From CBDFHV01 sp965247705 (lineage in GTDB: Bacteria; Pseudomonadota; Alphaproteobacteria; Rhodospirillales; CAMCUA01), in NCBI GenBank assembly GCA_965247705.1, contig CBDFHV010000031.1, positions 1 to 64,000 of the forward strand: a DNA stretch of 64,000 nucleotides. Reading direction: 5' to 3'. How positions within the stretch are numbered: the first letter of the stretch is position 1; each line of letters opens with the position of its first letter. Positions 16,583 through 25,921 of this stretch are shown piece after piece. The notes under the pieces are model-generated. The model was not told where the DNA came from. It searched no databases and saw nothing but the letters and a program-made list of their open reading frames with translations. Made by a program: the position numbers and the translations under genes.

Positions 16583-17924
16583 CGAGTTCCCGATCGATCA
16601 GATGGACGAAGGATCCCAGCACCGTTCCCTGGCGCCGGCCCGCCGGACCCTGATCCCGACCCCGGGCGTCGGCGCATCGGAACAGGGGCTCGCCCGCCCC
16701 TTCGGACAGAATTCGCGCGTAGTGGAACTGGTGACCGCGAAACATGGCTCCGGCCCGTCCCAGGGACGTATTGCCCGCCAGGGTCGCCCGTCGATAGCCC
16801 AGATGCAACCCCCTCTCGGCGAAAGAGGTCTCCAGGGGCAGCAAGCCGGCCATGGCATGGCGCCGACCACTGCCGTCCACCAGCCCCCGGCCGAGGACCA
16901 TGTAGCCGCCGCATTCCCCATAGACCACGGCGCCCCGCGCGGCCGCCCCGCGCAGGCCGTCGAGGAACCGCCCGTTGGCCGCCAGCCGCCCGGCGTGGAG
17001 TTCCGGATAGCCGCCGGGAAGGTAGACCGCGTCCGCCGCCCCATCCGGTGCCTCGTCCGCCAGGGGGGAAAACGTCGCCACCTCCGCCAACCCTTGCCAG
17101 CCCTCCAGCACCGCCGGATAGGCGAAGGCGAAGGCTTCGTCCCGGGCCACGGCGATGCGCCGGCCGAGGGGCGGCAACGGCGCCCCGTCCGGGGATAACG
17201 GCGCTTTATCCGGCGAGGTCGGCGCCGGCCACGGACAGGCCAAGGCTGTCAGGCGATCGACGTCCAGATGGGCCGCGATGGTATCGGCGGCGGCGTCCAG
17301 GAACCGTTCCAGCGCCCCATGCTCCGCCGCGGGCACCAGGCCCAGATGCCGCTCCGGCAGGGCCAGCGCCGGGTCCCGGGGCAGGGCGCCGAGGACCGGG
17401 ATGTGGGGCAGGGCGGCCTCGCAGGCCTCGCCCAGGATGGCGGCGTGGCCGGCGCTGCCGACCCGGTTGAACAGCACCCCCGCGACGGCGACGTCCGGCC
17501 GGTGGCCGGCGAAGCCCCGCAACAGGGCGGCCGCCGAGGCTCCCTGGGCCCGGGCGTCGATCACCAGGACCACGGGCCATCCGGTCAGGGCCGCCACGTC
17601 GGCCGTGGCGCCGGCGCCGCCGGGGGCGCCGTCGAACAGGCCCATGACGCCTTCGCAGATCACCAAGCCGCCGTCCGGGGCGGCGGCCCGGGCGGCCGCG
17701 GCGATGGTTTCCGGGCGCATGGCCCAGGGGTCGATGTTGCGGCAGGTGCGGCCCGCGGCGGCGGCCAGAAAACTCGGATCGATGTAGTCGGGGCCCACCT
17801 TGAGCGCGCCGACGCGCTGACCCAGCCGGGCCAAGTGGCGGAGCAGTCCCAATGTGACCGTGGTCTTGCCGCAGCCCGACGCCGGGGCGGCGACGATCAA
17901 CCCGGTGACATCGGCGGTCGTCAC
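16575..17924 (-). CDS. cobB: Cobyrinate a,c-diamide synthase
   Basis: A 449-residue enzyme that amidates the a and c side chains of (cobalt-)cobyrinic acid with glutamine and ATP. The N-terminal dethiobiotin-synthetase-like domain has the P-loop APASGCGKTT. The C-terminal class I glutamine amidotransferase domain carries the nucleophilic Cys in GECGGYMVLG. It equals CbiA of the oxygen-independent pathway. The GTG start overlaps the stop of the SCO1-like gene. The cbiD gene on the other strand, about 1.7 kb away, belongs to the same pathway. Confidence 0.92.
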   Translation of the reverse strand: MTTADVTGLIVAAPASGCGKTTVTLGLLRHLARLGQRVGALKVGPDYIDPSFLAAAAGRTCRNIDPWAMRPETIAAAARAAAPDGGLVICEGVMGLFDGAPGGAGATADVAALTGWPVVLVIDARAQGASAAALLRGFAGHRPDVAVAGVLFNRVGSAGHAAILGEACEAALPHIPVLGALPRDPALALPERHLGLVPAAEHGALERFLDAAADTIAAHLDVDRLTALACPWPAPTSPDKAPLSPDGAPLPPLGRRIAVARDEAFAFAYPAVLEGWQGLAEVATFSPLADEAPDGAADAVYLPGGYPELHAGRLAANGRFLDGLRGAAARGAVVYGECGGYMVLGRGLVDGSGRRHAMAGLLPLETSFAERGLHLGYRRATLAGNTSLGRAGAMFRGHQFHYARILSEGAGEPLFRCADARGRDQGPAGRRQGTVLGSFVHLIDRELDG

Positions 17925-18544
17925 AAGAGGGCGCCGATCCGCTCGGCCATGGTCTCGGGGCTGATGTTCTTACCGGCGAAATGGCCGTGGAACCGGCCCT
18001 CCGGGTCGATCAGATAGACGATCGAGGTATGGTCCACCAAGTAGTCCTTGCCGTCGTCGCCGGTGGATTCCCCACGGGCGTAGTAGACCCGATAGGCCTT
18101 GGCCGTCGCCGCCACCTGCTCGGGCGTGCCGGTCAGGCCGACCATGCGCGGATGGAAGTTGGTCACGTAGTCGGCCAGATGGGCCGGCGTGTCCCGCGCC
18201 GGGTCGACGGAAATGAACAGCGGCACCACCGCCTCGCCACGGTCGCCCAGCAGGTCCATGGCCTCGGCCATCACACCCAGGGACGTGGGGCACACGTCGG
18301 GGCAGAAGGTGTAGCCGAAATAGATCAGCATCCAGCGGCCGCGGAAATCCTTGTCGGTCACGGTGGCGCCCCGGTGGTCCAGCAGGGTGAAGGGGCCGCC
18401 GATGGCGGCGGCGGACGGCGGCGCCGCGGTGACCACGTCCATGTCGTCGCCGGACATCAGGTAGAGCCGGGCGCCGATACCGAGAACGACCACGAACACG
18501 ACCGCCCACAGCACGATCACCAGGCGTCGGATGTGGGGCCTCAC
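17921..18544 (-). CDS. SCO1/SenC family copper-binding protein
   Basis: A 207-residue membrane-anchored thioredoxin-fold protein. It has one N-terminal transmembrane segment (about 7-30), the copper-binding CxxxC in FCPDVCP (about residue 80) and a conserved His in the LVDHTS segment. Proteins of this family deliver copper to the CuA site of cytochrome oxidase or act as thiol reductants. The GTG start at 18544 is supported by GGGAG upstream. It lies inside the cobalamin region and overlaps cobB by 4 bp. No oxidase genes are nearby. Confidence 0.88.
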   Translation of the reverse strand: MRPHIRRLVIVLWAVVFVVVLGIGARLYLMSGDDMDVVTAAPPSAAAIGGPFTLLDHRGATVTDKDFRGRWMLIYFGYTFCPDVCPTSLGVMAEAMDLLGDRGEAVVPLFISVDPARDTPAHLADYVTNFHPRMVGLTGTPEQVAATAKAYRVYYARGESTGDDGKDYLVDHTSIVYLIDPEGRFHGHFAGKNISPETMAERIGALL

Positions 18545-18606
18545 CGACCGTCTCCCGTCCGCGGGTCGGGCACCCCAGAGCTATTCCCAGTCCGTGGCAA
18601 CGTCCC

Positions 18607-19482
18607 TCAACCCTCCTTGCCCCGCAGGTAGATGACGTAATAGGTCAGCGCCACGAACAGGCCGCCGCCCACGATGTTGCCGATGGTTACCGGAATCAAG
18701 TTGGCCAGGAAGCCGCTGATGTCCAACCCGGCCGGGTTGCCCACCGCCGCCAGGGCTTCCCCGTAGGCCGGGTCGGCGGCGGCCAGGATCGCCAAGGGAA
18801 CAAAGTACATGTTGGCGATGCTGTGCTCGAATCCCATGGCCACGAAGCCGGCGATGGGAAAGACGATGCACAGGATCTTGGAACTGACGTTGCGAGCCGA
18901 GAAGCACAGCCACACGGCAAGGCACACCAGGACGTTACACAGGATTCCGCGAACGAACGCCACGTCCAGGTCGAGGGCCACCTTGCCGGCGGCGATGCCA
19001 AAGGCGGTCCTTGCCACGGCGTCGCCCCCCATGTGCAGCATGCCCGACCACCAGGCCAGCCCCACCATGCCCAAGGCGCCCACCAGGTTGCCCATGTAGA
19101 CGATCAGCCAGTTCCTCAGCAGGGCCGATGTTGTCACCTTGCGGTGGGCCCAGGCCATGACGATCAGGGAATTGCCCGTGAACAGTTCCGCCCCGCCCAC
19201 CACCACCAGGATCAGTCCGAGGCTGAAGGCCAGGCCGCCCAAAAGTCGCTGTGGCCCCAGGCCCAGGCCCGACTCGGTGACGGTGACGGTGAACAGCATG
19301 GCGCCGAGAGAAATGAAGGCCCCGGCCAGGAACGACAAGGCCACCAGGGGCAGCAAGGGCATGGCGGCCTTGGCCACGCCCACCGTCTCCACCCGGCGCG
19401 CCATCTCCGGCGGGGCGTAGGCGTCGAACATGGCGGGTTGGTTTGCGGACGCGGCTTCCCGGGACTGGGGAGCGTCGGGCAT
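18607..19482 (-). CDS. Formate/nitrite transporter family channel
   Basis: A 291-residue FocA/NirC-type pentameric membrane channel with about six hydrophobic spans. The family hallmark GNLVGA region and internal repeats (AGAFISLGA, FTGNSLIV) are visible. It moves small monovalent anions such as formate, nitrite or hydrosulfide; which one cannot be told. The ATG is preceded by GGAGGAAAG. It reads toward the SCO1-like gene and is divergent from cbiD, so the roughly 120 bp between may hold promoters for both. Confidence 0.88.
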   Translation of the reverse strand: MPDAPQSREAASANQPAMFDAYAPPEMARRVETVGVAKAAMPLLPLVALSFLAGAFISLGAMLFTVTVTESGLGLGPQRLLGGLAFSLGLILVVVGGAELFTGNSLIVMAWAHRKVTTSALLRNWLIVYMGNLVGALGMVGLAWWSGMLHMGGDAVARTAFGIAAGKVALDLDVAFVRGILCNVLVCLAVWLCFSARNVSSKILCIVFPIAGFVAMGFEHSIANMYFVPLAILAAADPAYGEALAAVGNPAGLDISGFLANLIPVTIGNIVGGGLFVALTYYVIYLRGKEG

Positions 19483-19600
19483 GAAACTTTCCTCCGGTCG
19501 CGAGGCGGAGCGATCCTAGGAACCGGCCCCCTGGAAAGCAATGGCGGTGCCTCGTAAACCGCGGGGCTGGCGTCCCCCTGGCCGGGCGCTACAGTGGGCC

Positions 19601-20689
19601 ATGGCACGCGCCAAACCCAACGCCCCCTTGCGCCGTGGCTGGACCACCGGCGCCTGCGCAACGGCCGCGGCATCGGCGGCCTACGCGGCGCTGCTGGGCG
19701 GCCGGTTTCCCGATCCGGTGGAGATCGAACTGCCCGGCGGCCAGCGGCCCCGGTTTCCCCTGTCCCGATCCGCTCTCCATGGGGAGATGGCGGAAGCGGG
19801 CGTGATCAAGGACGCCGGCGACGATCCGGACGTGACCCACGGCTGCGAGGTCGTCGCCCGGGTGCGCCGTAATGCGCCCGGCGGCGGCGTCCGCTTCCAC
19901 GCCGGCGAGGGCGTCGGCACGGTGACCCTGCCCGGTCTGCCCCTCCCGGTCGGCGAGCCGGCGATCAATCCGGCGCCCCGGGCGATGATGGCTGGGGCGC
20001 TGGCGGCCCTGGCCCGGGAAGCGGGGCAGCCCTGCGACCTGGCGGTGACCATCGCCATCCCCGGCGGCGAGGAACTGGCCCGGCGCACCACCAATGGGCG
20101 CCTGGGGATCGCCGGCGGGCTGTCCGTCCTCGGCACCACCGGCGTGGTGATCCCCTACTCCTGCGCGTCCTGGATCCACAGCATCCACCGGGGCATCGAC
20201 GTGGCCCGCGCCTTGGGATTCGAACATATTGGCGCGGCCACGGGACGAACGTCGGAGGCGGGCCTGCGCCGCCTTACCGGCCTGCCCGACACGGCCCTCA
20301 TGGACATGGGGGACTTCGCCGGCGGGCTGCTGAAGTACCTGCGCCGCCATCCCGTGCCCCGCCTGACCATGGGCGGCGGCTTCGCCAAGATCGCCAAGCT
20401 GGCGGCCGGGCATCTGGACCTCCATTCCGCCCGCAGTTCTGTCGACGTGGCGGCCCTAACCGAACACCTGCGGGCCTTGAACGCCCCGGCCGAGACCGTG
20501 GCCGTGGCCCGCGACGCGCACTCGGCGGGCGCCGTTTTGGCGGCGGCGGGGCCGCTGACCGGCGCACTGGCGGACCGGGTGGCGGCCGGCGCCCGGGCGG
20601 TGGTGCTGGCGACCCTCGCCGGGGGCACGGCGGTGGACGTAGTGGTGTTCAACCGCGCCGGCAAGCTGATCGGTCATGCCGGGGCCTGA
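19601..20689 (+). CDS. cbiD: Cobalt-precorrin-5B C1-methyltransferase
   Basis: A 362-residue CbiD, which methylates C1 with release of the C2 fragment in the oxygen-independent cobalamin pathway. The N-terminal LRRGWTTGACATAA motif and GTTGVVIPYSC are diagnostic. It is unrelated to CobF, so its presence argues for early cobalt insertion. The start at 19601 fits the family; an in-frame ATG at 19541 with GGAAAG upstream would add 20 residues. Its 3' end overlaps cobK by 14 bp. Confidence 0.92.
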   Translation: MARAKPNAPLRRGWTTGACATAAASAAYAALLGGRFPDPVEIELPGGQRPRFPLSRSALHGEMAEAGVIKDAGDDPDVTHGCEVVARVRRNAPGGGVRFHAGEGVGTVTLPGLPLPVGEPAINPAPRAMMAGALAALAREAGQPCDLAVTIAIPGGEELARRTTNGRLGIAGGLSVLGTTGVVIPYSCASWIHSIHRGIDVARALGFEHIGAATGRTSEAGLRRLTGLPDTALMDMGDFAGGLLKYLRRHPVPRLTMGGGFAKIAKLAAGHLDLHSARSSVDVAALTEHLRALNAPAETVAVARDAHSAGAVLAAAGPLTGALADRVAAGARAVVLATLAGGTAVDVVVFNRAGKLIGHAGA

Positions 20690-21443
20690 GCCGACCCGGC
20701 TGCTGCTTCTGGGCGGCACGGCCGAAGGGGCGGCCTTGGCGCGGCGGCTGAACCGGGAGAATCCGGACTTGCGGGTGATCACGTCCCTGGCCGGTCGCCT
20801 GCCTGGATCGCGGGCGGCGGCCGGCGCCCTTCGCGTGGGGGGATTCGACGGCGCCGAGGGCCTCGCCGCCTACATCGGGGAGGCCCGCATCGGCCTGGTG
20901 GTCGATGCCACCCATCCCTTCGCCGCCCGCATGTCGGACAACGCCCGACGGGCCTGCGACGCGGCGGGCGTTGCGCGCCTGATCCTGATGCGGCCCCCCT
21001 GGGCGCCGCCCCCCGGCGCCCGATGGCACGCCGTGGCCGACAACAATGCGGCCGCCGCGTTGCTGCATGGCCTGGGCCGGCGATGCTTCATCACGGTGGG
21101 TCGGGGCGGTCTGGAGGCCTATGCCCGCCGCGAAGACCAGTGGTTCCTGGTCCGCCTGATGACGCCGTCCCACGAGCCGCTGCCCCTGGTCCGCGCCCAT
21201 CTGGCCGTGGGCCGCCCGCCCTTCACCGTCAGCGGGGAGCGTGCCCTCATGGCCGAACACCGGATCGAGGTTCTGGTGACCAAGAACAGCGGCGGCTTCG
21301 CCACCGGAGCCAAGATCGTCGCCGCCCGGGACCTGGGCCTGCCCATGGTGGTCATCGAACGCCCCCCGCCCCCGCCCGGGGAGCGGCTGGCGACCGTGGA
21401 AGCGGCCGTCGCCTGGGTGCGCCGGCGACTCGACTCGTTCTAA
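20676..21443 (+). CDS. cobK: (Cobalt-)precorrin-6A reductase
   Basis: A 255-residue NADPH-dependent reductase of the macrocycle (CobK/CbiJ). The N-terminal LLLLGGTAEGAALARRL is the glycine-rich cofactor motif. DATHPFAARMS and VTKNSGG are family signatures. It acts just after cbiD in the pathway and overlaps it by 14 bp, so translation is probably coupled. It ends tail-to-tail with cobM on the other strand, overlapping by 4 bp. Confidence 0.92.
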   Translation: MPGPEPTRLLLLGGTAEGAALARRLNRENPDLRVITSLAGRLPGSRAAAGALRVGGFDGAEGLAAYIGEARIGLVVDATHPFAARMSDNARRACDAAGVARLILMRPPWAPPPGARWHAVADNNAAAALLHGLGRRCFITVGRGGLEAYARREDQWFLVRLMTPSHEPLPLVRAHLAVGRPPFTVSGERALMAEHRIEVLVTKNSGGFATGAKIVAARDLGLPMVVIERPPPPPGERLATVEAAVAWVRRRLDSF

Positions 21444-22198
21444 CCGTCGGGGCGGAAGAGGTGCCGGTGGCCGGCGGCATAAAGCCGGCTGTCCTCGAAC
21501 CCGCCCTCGGCGATGGCGGGGCCGACCAGGATGAGGGCGGTGCGGGTGATGCCGGCCGCCTTCACCTGGTTCCGAATGTCGGCGATGGTGCCGCGGATTA
21601 GCCGCTCGTCGGGCCAGCTGACCCGATAGGCGACGGCAACGGGGCACTCGGTGCCATAGTGGGGCGCCAGCGTCCGCACCACCCGGGCCAGATTGTTGAC
21701 CGACAGGTGGATGGCCAGGGTCGCGCCGCTTTGGGCCAGGGTCGCCAGGTCCTCGGCCGGGGGCATGGGCGAGGCCCGCACCGACGTGCGGGTGATGATC
21801 ACCGTCTGGGCGATCCCGGGCAGGGTCAGCTCCCGTTTCAGGGCCGCGGCGGCGGCGGCGAAGGCGGGCACCCCCGGCACCACGGCGTAGGGAATGCCAC
21901 GTTCGTCGAGCCGTCGCATCTGCTCGCCGATGGCGCCGTAGAGGGACGGGTCCCCCGAATGGACCCGGGCCACGTCCTGGCCGGCGCCGTGTGCTTGTTC
22001 CATCTCCCCAATGATCTGGTCCAGGTTCAGGGGCGCCGTGTCCACGATCCGGGACGAGGATGGGGCCTCGTCCAACACCGCCCGGGGGACCAGGGACCCG
22101 GCATAGAGGATCACCGGGCAGCGGCGGATCAAGTTCAGACCGCGGACGGTGATCAGGTCCGGCGCGCCGGGTCCGGCGCCGATGAAATGGACGGTCAC
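21440..22198 (-). CDS. cobM: (Cobalt-)precorrin-4 C11-methyltransferase
   Basis: A 252-residue SAM-dependent tetrapyrrole methylase (CobM/CbiF). The N-terminal GAGPGAPDLITVRG and the SAM-binding VHSGDPSLYGA motifs are clear. It adds the C11 methyl group. The GTG start at 22198 overlaps the stop of the cbiG-cobJ fusion by 4 bp (GTGA). It is the last gene of the minus-strand run that starts with cbiX. Confidence 0.93.
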   Translation of the reverse strand: MTVHFIGAGPGAPDLITVRGLNLIRRCPVILYAGSLVPRAVLDEAPSSSRIVDTAPLNLDQIIGEMEQAHGAGQDVARVHSGDPSLYGAIGEQMRRLDERGIPYAVVPGVPAFAAAAAALKRELTLPGIAQTVIITRTSVRASPMPPAEDLATLAQSGATLAIHLSVNNLARVVRTLAPHYGTECPVAVAYRVSWPDERLIRGTIADIRNQVKAAGITRTALILVGPAIAEGGFEDSRLYAAGHRHLFRPDG

Positions 22199-24015
22199 GA
22201 ACCGTGGCCCGCGACCCGGTAGCCCCGGGGGGTATAGAGCCAGGTGCGCTGTCCCCGGGTTATCCGGCGGGTGGCGCGACTGCCGATCAGGACCGTGGTC
22301 AACATGTCGGCCATGGCCGGCTCCAACCCAGCCAGGTCGACCAGGCGGACGGATTCCCCGGCCCGGCCCAGATTGCGGGCCACGGCCACCGGGGTTTGGG
22401 GCGGACGGTGTTGGAGCAGGATGTCCCGGGCGGCGCCAAGCTGCCAGTCTCGGCGCGCCGAGACGGGGTTGTAGAGGGCGACCACGAAGTCCGCCGCCGC
22501 CGCCGCTTCCAGCCGCGCCGCGATGACCGGCCACGGGGTGAGCAGGTCCGAAAGCGACACGGCGCAGAAATCGTGGCCCAGGGGCGCGCCCAGGCGCGCC
22601 GCCGCCGCCTGCAAAGCACTGATGCCCGGCACCACATCAACCGCGACACGGTTCCAGGCCGGCCGGTCCTCCCGGTCTAGCAGTTCGAACAGCAGGGACG
22701 CCATGGCGTAGATGCCCGCGTCGCCGGAGGAGACGATGGCCACCGATTCTCCCTCGCCGGCCAGGTCCAGGGCGAGGCGCGCCCGGTCCTCCTCGGCGGT
22801 GAGGGGCCGGTCGTGGCGCTGCTTTCCCACCATGGTGTCGCCGATCAGGTCCAGATAGGGCCCGTAGCCGACCACGTGGCGCGCCCGGGCGAGGACCCCG
22901 GATGCCTCGGGACTGCGCCAGGCGGCGCTGCCGGGGCCGATGCCAACCACCGCCAACCGGCCCCGTGCTCGCCCCACCCGGTCCGGATTCAAGCCCCGGG
23001 GCGCCCGGGCGATGGCGCAGGTGACCCGCGCGCCCACCCGCTTCTCGGCGATCAGTTCGCCGCCGAAACCGACGGCGGCGATGGCGGACGCCTCCGCCAC
23101 CCCGTGACATCCCACGGCCGCGAACACCGCCGCCGAAGGGTTGGCCAGTCGGGGCGTTTCGGCTTCCAAGGCGGAAGCGGAGAAAAAGCGGGCCGATACG
23201 CCCCAGTGGTCGACGAGGGCGTGGACGGCGGGTTCGTCCATTTTCAGGTCGATGGAGGTCACGCAGGCCACCGAGTCAGGCGACAGGCCCCCCTCGGACA
23301 GGGTCGCCTCGGCGAGGGCGATCAGCGCCTCGGGTGGCGCGTCCCGTTCGCACCCGACCCCGACGGCGAGGACGGGGGGATGATAGGTCAGGATCTGGGG
23401 ATCGGCGGCGACTCGCCGGTCGGTAATCCGAATGGCGGGCGACGCGCCTTCCTGGAAGGCAAGCCCCGCCGCGGTGAGCCACCATGCCTCCGCCGCCTCG
23501 ATTCGCAACCCCACGGCCTGGCCCGCCAGCAGGGCGGCGGTCACCGGCTTCACGGCGGCGGGATCGGCGATGCGCCAGCCCGGTGGCGGCTCTTCCAGGC
23601 TCAGGCCCAGGCGCAGGTCGCCGGCAGTGGTGATGGCCGCGTGGCCGCCCAGGTCCGCCGCCAGCGTTCGCGCCATCTCATTGGCACCCCGATGACCGCC
23701 GAGGAGCGGTACCGCGCTGCTGCCGTCCTCGGCCACGGCGACCACCGCGGGGTCCCGTCGCTTGTCGTCGATCAGCGGGGCCAGAATGCGGATCAGGATT
23801 CCGGCGGCGCACAGGCTGACGATGGGCGTGGCGGACGAAAACAGCGCTCGAATATGGTCCGGGGCGGACTCGAAGCCGATGGCCGAGGGTTCCGACAAAC
23901 GCGCCGGGGCGTGAAGCCGCGCCCCGGGCAAGGCCGCCACCGCCCGGTGGCCGGTCGCCAGGCCCGATGGCCCCAGGATTACCACGGCGGGTGCGGGCGG
24001 CGGCGTGTTGGTCAC
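22195..24015 (-). CDS. cobJ: CbiG-CobJ fusion: cobalt-precorrin-5A hydrolase / precorrin-3B C17-methyltransferase
   Basis: A 606-residue bifunctional enzyme. The N-terminal part (about 1-355) is CbiG: an N-terminal CbiG segment, then the C-terminal CbiG domain with VGVGCERDAPPE and AAVGCHGVAEASA. CbiG opens the lactone ring and releases acetaldehyde. The C-terminal part (about 365-606) is CobJ/CbiH, a SAM methylase with VVGIGPGSAAW and SSGDAGIYAMA that performs ring contraction. Ring contraction and lactone opening by one polypeptide is a known fusion. The GTG start at 24015 overlaps cobI by 4 bp. Confidence 0.92.
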   Translation of the reverse strand: MTNTPPPAPAVVILGPSGLATGHRAVAALPGARLHAPARLSEPSAIGFESAPDHIRALFSSATPIVSLCAAGILIRILAPLIDDKRRDPAVVAVAEDGSSAVPLLGGHRGANEMARTLAADLGGHAAITTAGDLRLGLSLEEPPPGWRIADPAAVKPVTAALLAGQAVGLRIEAAEAWWLTAAGLAFQEGASPAIRITDRRVAADPQILTYHPPVLAVGVGCERDAPPEALIALAEATLSEGGLSPDSVACVTSIDLKMDEPAVHALVDHWGVSARFFSASALEAETPRLANPSAAVFAAVGCHGVAEASAIAAVGFGGELIAEKRVGARVTCAIARAPRGLNPDRVGRARGRLAVVGIGPGSAAWRSPEASGVLARARHVVGYGPYLDLIGDTMVGKQRHDRPLTAEEDRARLALDLAGEGESVAIVSSGDAGIYAMASLLFELLDREDRPAWNRVAVDVVPGISALQAAAARLGAPLGHDFCAVSLSDLLTPWPVIAARLEAAAAADFVVALYNPVSARRDWQLGAARDILLQHRPPQTPVAVARNLGRAGESVRLVDLAGLEPAMADMLTTVLIGSRATRRITRGQRTWLYTPRGYRVAGHGS

Positions 24016-24713
24016 CGGCCGTTCTCGCCCGCCGGCACCAAGACCATGGAAAAATAGGGCGCGGCGTCGCCCGCAACATCGCACAAGGGCATCACCCGCT
24101 GGTCCGCCATGGTGGCCCGTTCCACGTACCATGCCCCCCGTTCCCGGCTCGCGGCTTCCACCACCCGGCGGACCTTGCCCAGGTGGCGTCCGACCTTGAT
24201 CACCGCCACCGCGTCGGCGCCCTCCAGGCGTCGCGCCAGGTCTTCTTCCGGCAGGGGGGCGGGGAGGACGGTCATCACCTCGTTACGGGATACCAACGGC
24301 CGGCCCGCCACGGCCGCGCAGGCCATGGGGGCGCTGACCCCGGGCACCACATCGCTGGGATAGCGGCCGGCCAGACGTTCATAAAGAAACCGGAACGACC
24401 CGTAGAACAGGGGATCGCCCTCGCACAGGACGGCCACGTCCCGCCCCCCGTCCAGATGGGCCGCCAGTTCCACCGCGTAGCGATCGTAGACGTCGTGGGC
24501 CGGAAAGCTGCCGGGGCGCATGGGCGTGCGAATGACGATCTCGTGGCGGCCCTGGGGGATGTGCGGTGCGGCGATGGCCCGCACCAGGCTGTCCCCGTCC
24601 TCGGGCGCCGGATAGGCGATCACCGGCACCGCCCGGAGAATGCGAAGGGCCTTCAGGGTGATTAGGTCCGAATCCCCCGGCCCCACCCCCAATCCGAAAA
24701 GCCGTCCGCTCAC
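24012..24713 (-). CDS. cobI: (Cobalt-)precorrin-2 C20-methyltransferase
   Basis: A 233-residue SAM-dependent methylase (CobI/CbiL). The N-terminal LGVGPGDSDLITLKA and the CEGDPLFYGS motif are typical. It is the first methylation after cobalt insertion by CbiX in this route. The GTG start at 24713 overlaps the cobL stop by 4 bp, and its own stop overlaps the next gene by 4 bp. Confidence 0.93.
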   Translation of the reverse strand: MSGRLFGLGVGPGDSDLITLKALRILRAVPVIAYPAPEDGDSLVRAIAAPHIPQGRHEIVIRTPMRPGSFPAHDVYDRYAVELAAHLDGGRDVAVLCEGDPLFYGSFRFLYERLAGRYPSDVVPGVSAPMACAAVAGRPLVSRNEVMTVLPAPLPEEDLARRLEGADAVAVIKVGRHLGKVRRVVEAASRERGAWYVERATMADQRVMPLCDVAGDAAPYFSMVLVPAGENGR

Positions 24714-25921
24714 GGTTTCACCCCCCGGTACTGGAGCACCGGCAGGGCCGGCCGCAAGACCATGGCGCCACCCAGCGAATCGCTGCGCGAGATGGCGATC
24801 TCCAGCAGCTCGCCGCCACGGACGTCCCGCATGGCGGCAAGGCCGGCGCGGCCGTCCAGGGACACCACGTTGACGACCATTCGGCCGCCGGGCCGAAGCG
24901 CCGACCAACAGGCGTCCAGCAATTTATCCGAACGGGCGCCACCACCGACGAACACCGCGTCGGGCGTTCCGTCAAGGGTGGCGAGGACTTCCGGCGCTTG
25001 GCCCTCCACCACCCGCAGACCCGGCACGCCGATGGAGGCGGCGTTGCGGGCGATGCGGGCGCAGCGCTCGGGATTTCGTTCCACGGCGATGGCGGCGGCG
25101 TTTCGTTCGGCCCGCATCCACTCGATGGCCACCGAGCCCGACCCGGCCCCGACGTCCCACAGGGCCTCGCCCGGAAGCGGCCCCAGGGCGGCGATGGTGA
25201 CGGCCCGCACTTCCCGCTTGGTGATCTGGCCGTCGTGTTCGAAGGCCGCGTCCGGCAGCCCCGGGACACGGGGCAGGACCCGGGCGCCGGGGCCGGCGAC
25301 GCAGGTCACGGCGATGGTATTGAGGTTCTCGCTTGGATCGTCAGGCCAGGTTTCGGCGCTCCCGTCGCGGCGGGATTCGTCCGCCGCCCCCATGCGCGCC
25401 AGCACTGTCATCGGGCTGGGGCCGAAGCCCCGTTCCCGTAGATGGCGGGCGAGGGCCGCCGGGGTGGCGCCATCGTTGCTGAGGATCAACAGCCGCGCCC
25501 CCGGCCGCAGGTATCCGTCGAGCAGGGCCAGGGGCCGGCCGTGCAGGGTCAGACTTTCCACGTCGGGCCGCGACCAGTGGAGCCGGGCGCAGGCCAGGCT
25601 GAACGCGCCGGGGGCGGGGATCACGGTCATTTCGTCGGGTCCGAAGCGCCGGGCAAGCGCCGTCGCTACGCCGTAATCGAAGGGATCACCGGTGGCGAGG
25701 ACGCAGACCGCCTGGCCGCCAAAAGTCTCCAGCCGGTCGATCGTCTCGCCGAGCGATGTGCCCCAGGCAATGCGCGTCTGGCCCTTGTCCGGCACCATCG
25801 CCAAGTGGCGCTCGCCGCCTACCAGAACCCGGGCCTGCTCGACGGGCTGGCGGGCGGTCGGCGAGAGTCCCTCGAGTCCATCGGCGCCGATCCCGACGAC
25901 GGTCAGCCACGGCGCGTTCAT
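24710..25921 (-). CDS. cobL: (Cobalt-)precorrin-6B C5,15-methyltransferase, decarboxylating
   Basis: A 403-residue fusion equal to CbiE plus CbiT. The N-terminal tetrapyrrole-methylase domain (about 1-205; VVGIGADGLEGLSP) methylates C5. The C-terminal Rossmann methylase (about 215-403; DVGAGSGSVAIEWMR) methylates C15 and decarboxylates the C12 acetate. The ATG overlaps the cobH stop (ATGA). A long frame runs upstream of this start through cobH on the same strand but is not coding. Confidence 0.93.
   Translation of the reverse strand: MNAPWLTVVGIGADGLEGLSPTARQPVEQARVLVGGERHLAMVPDKGQTRIAWGTSLGETIDRLETFGGQAVCVLATGDPFDYGVATALARRFGPDEMTVIPAPGAFSLACARLHWSRPDVESLTLHGRPLALLDGYLRPGARLLILSNDGATPAALARHLRERGFGPSPMTVLARMGAADESRRDGSAETWPDDPSENLNTIAVTCVAGPGARVLPRVPGLPDAAFEHDGQITKREVRAVTIAALGPLPGEALWDVGAGSGSVAIEWMRAERNAAAIAVERNPERCARIARNAASIGVPGLRVVEGQAPEVLATLDGTPDAVFVGGGARSDKLLDACWSALRPGGRMVVNVVSLDGRAGLAAMRDVRGGELLEIAISRSDSLGGAMVLRPALPVLQYRGVKP

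Noticed and set aside
13580..17470. Very long plus-strand open frame antisense to the Ada-like through cobB genes
   Set aside because: It is a high-GC shadow of five well-supported minus-strand genes and has low-complexity composition without domains.
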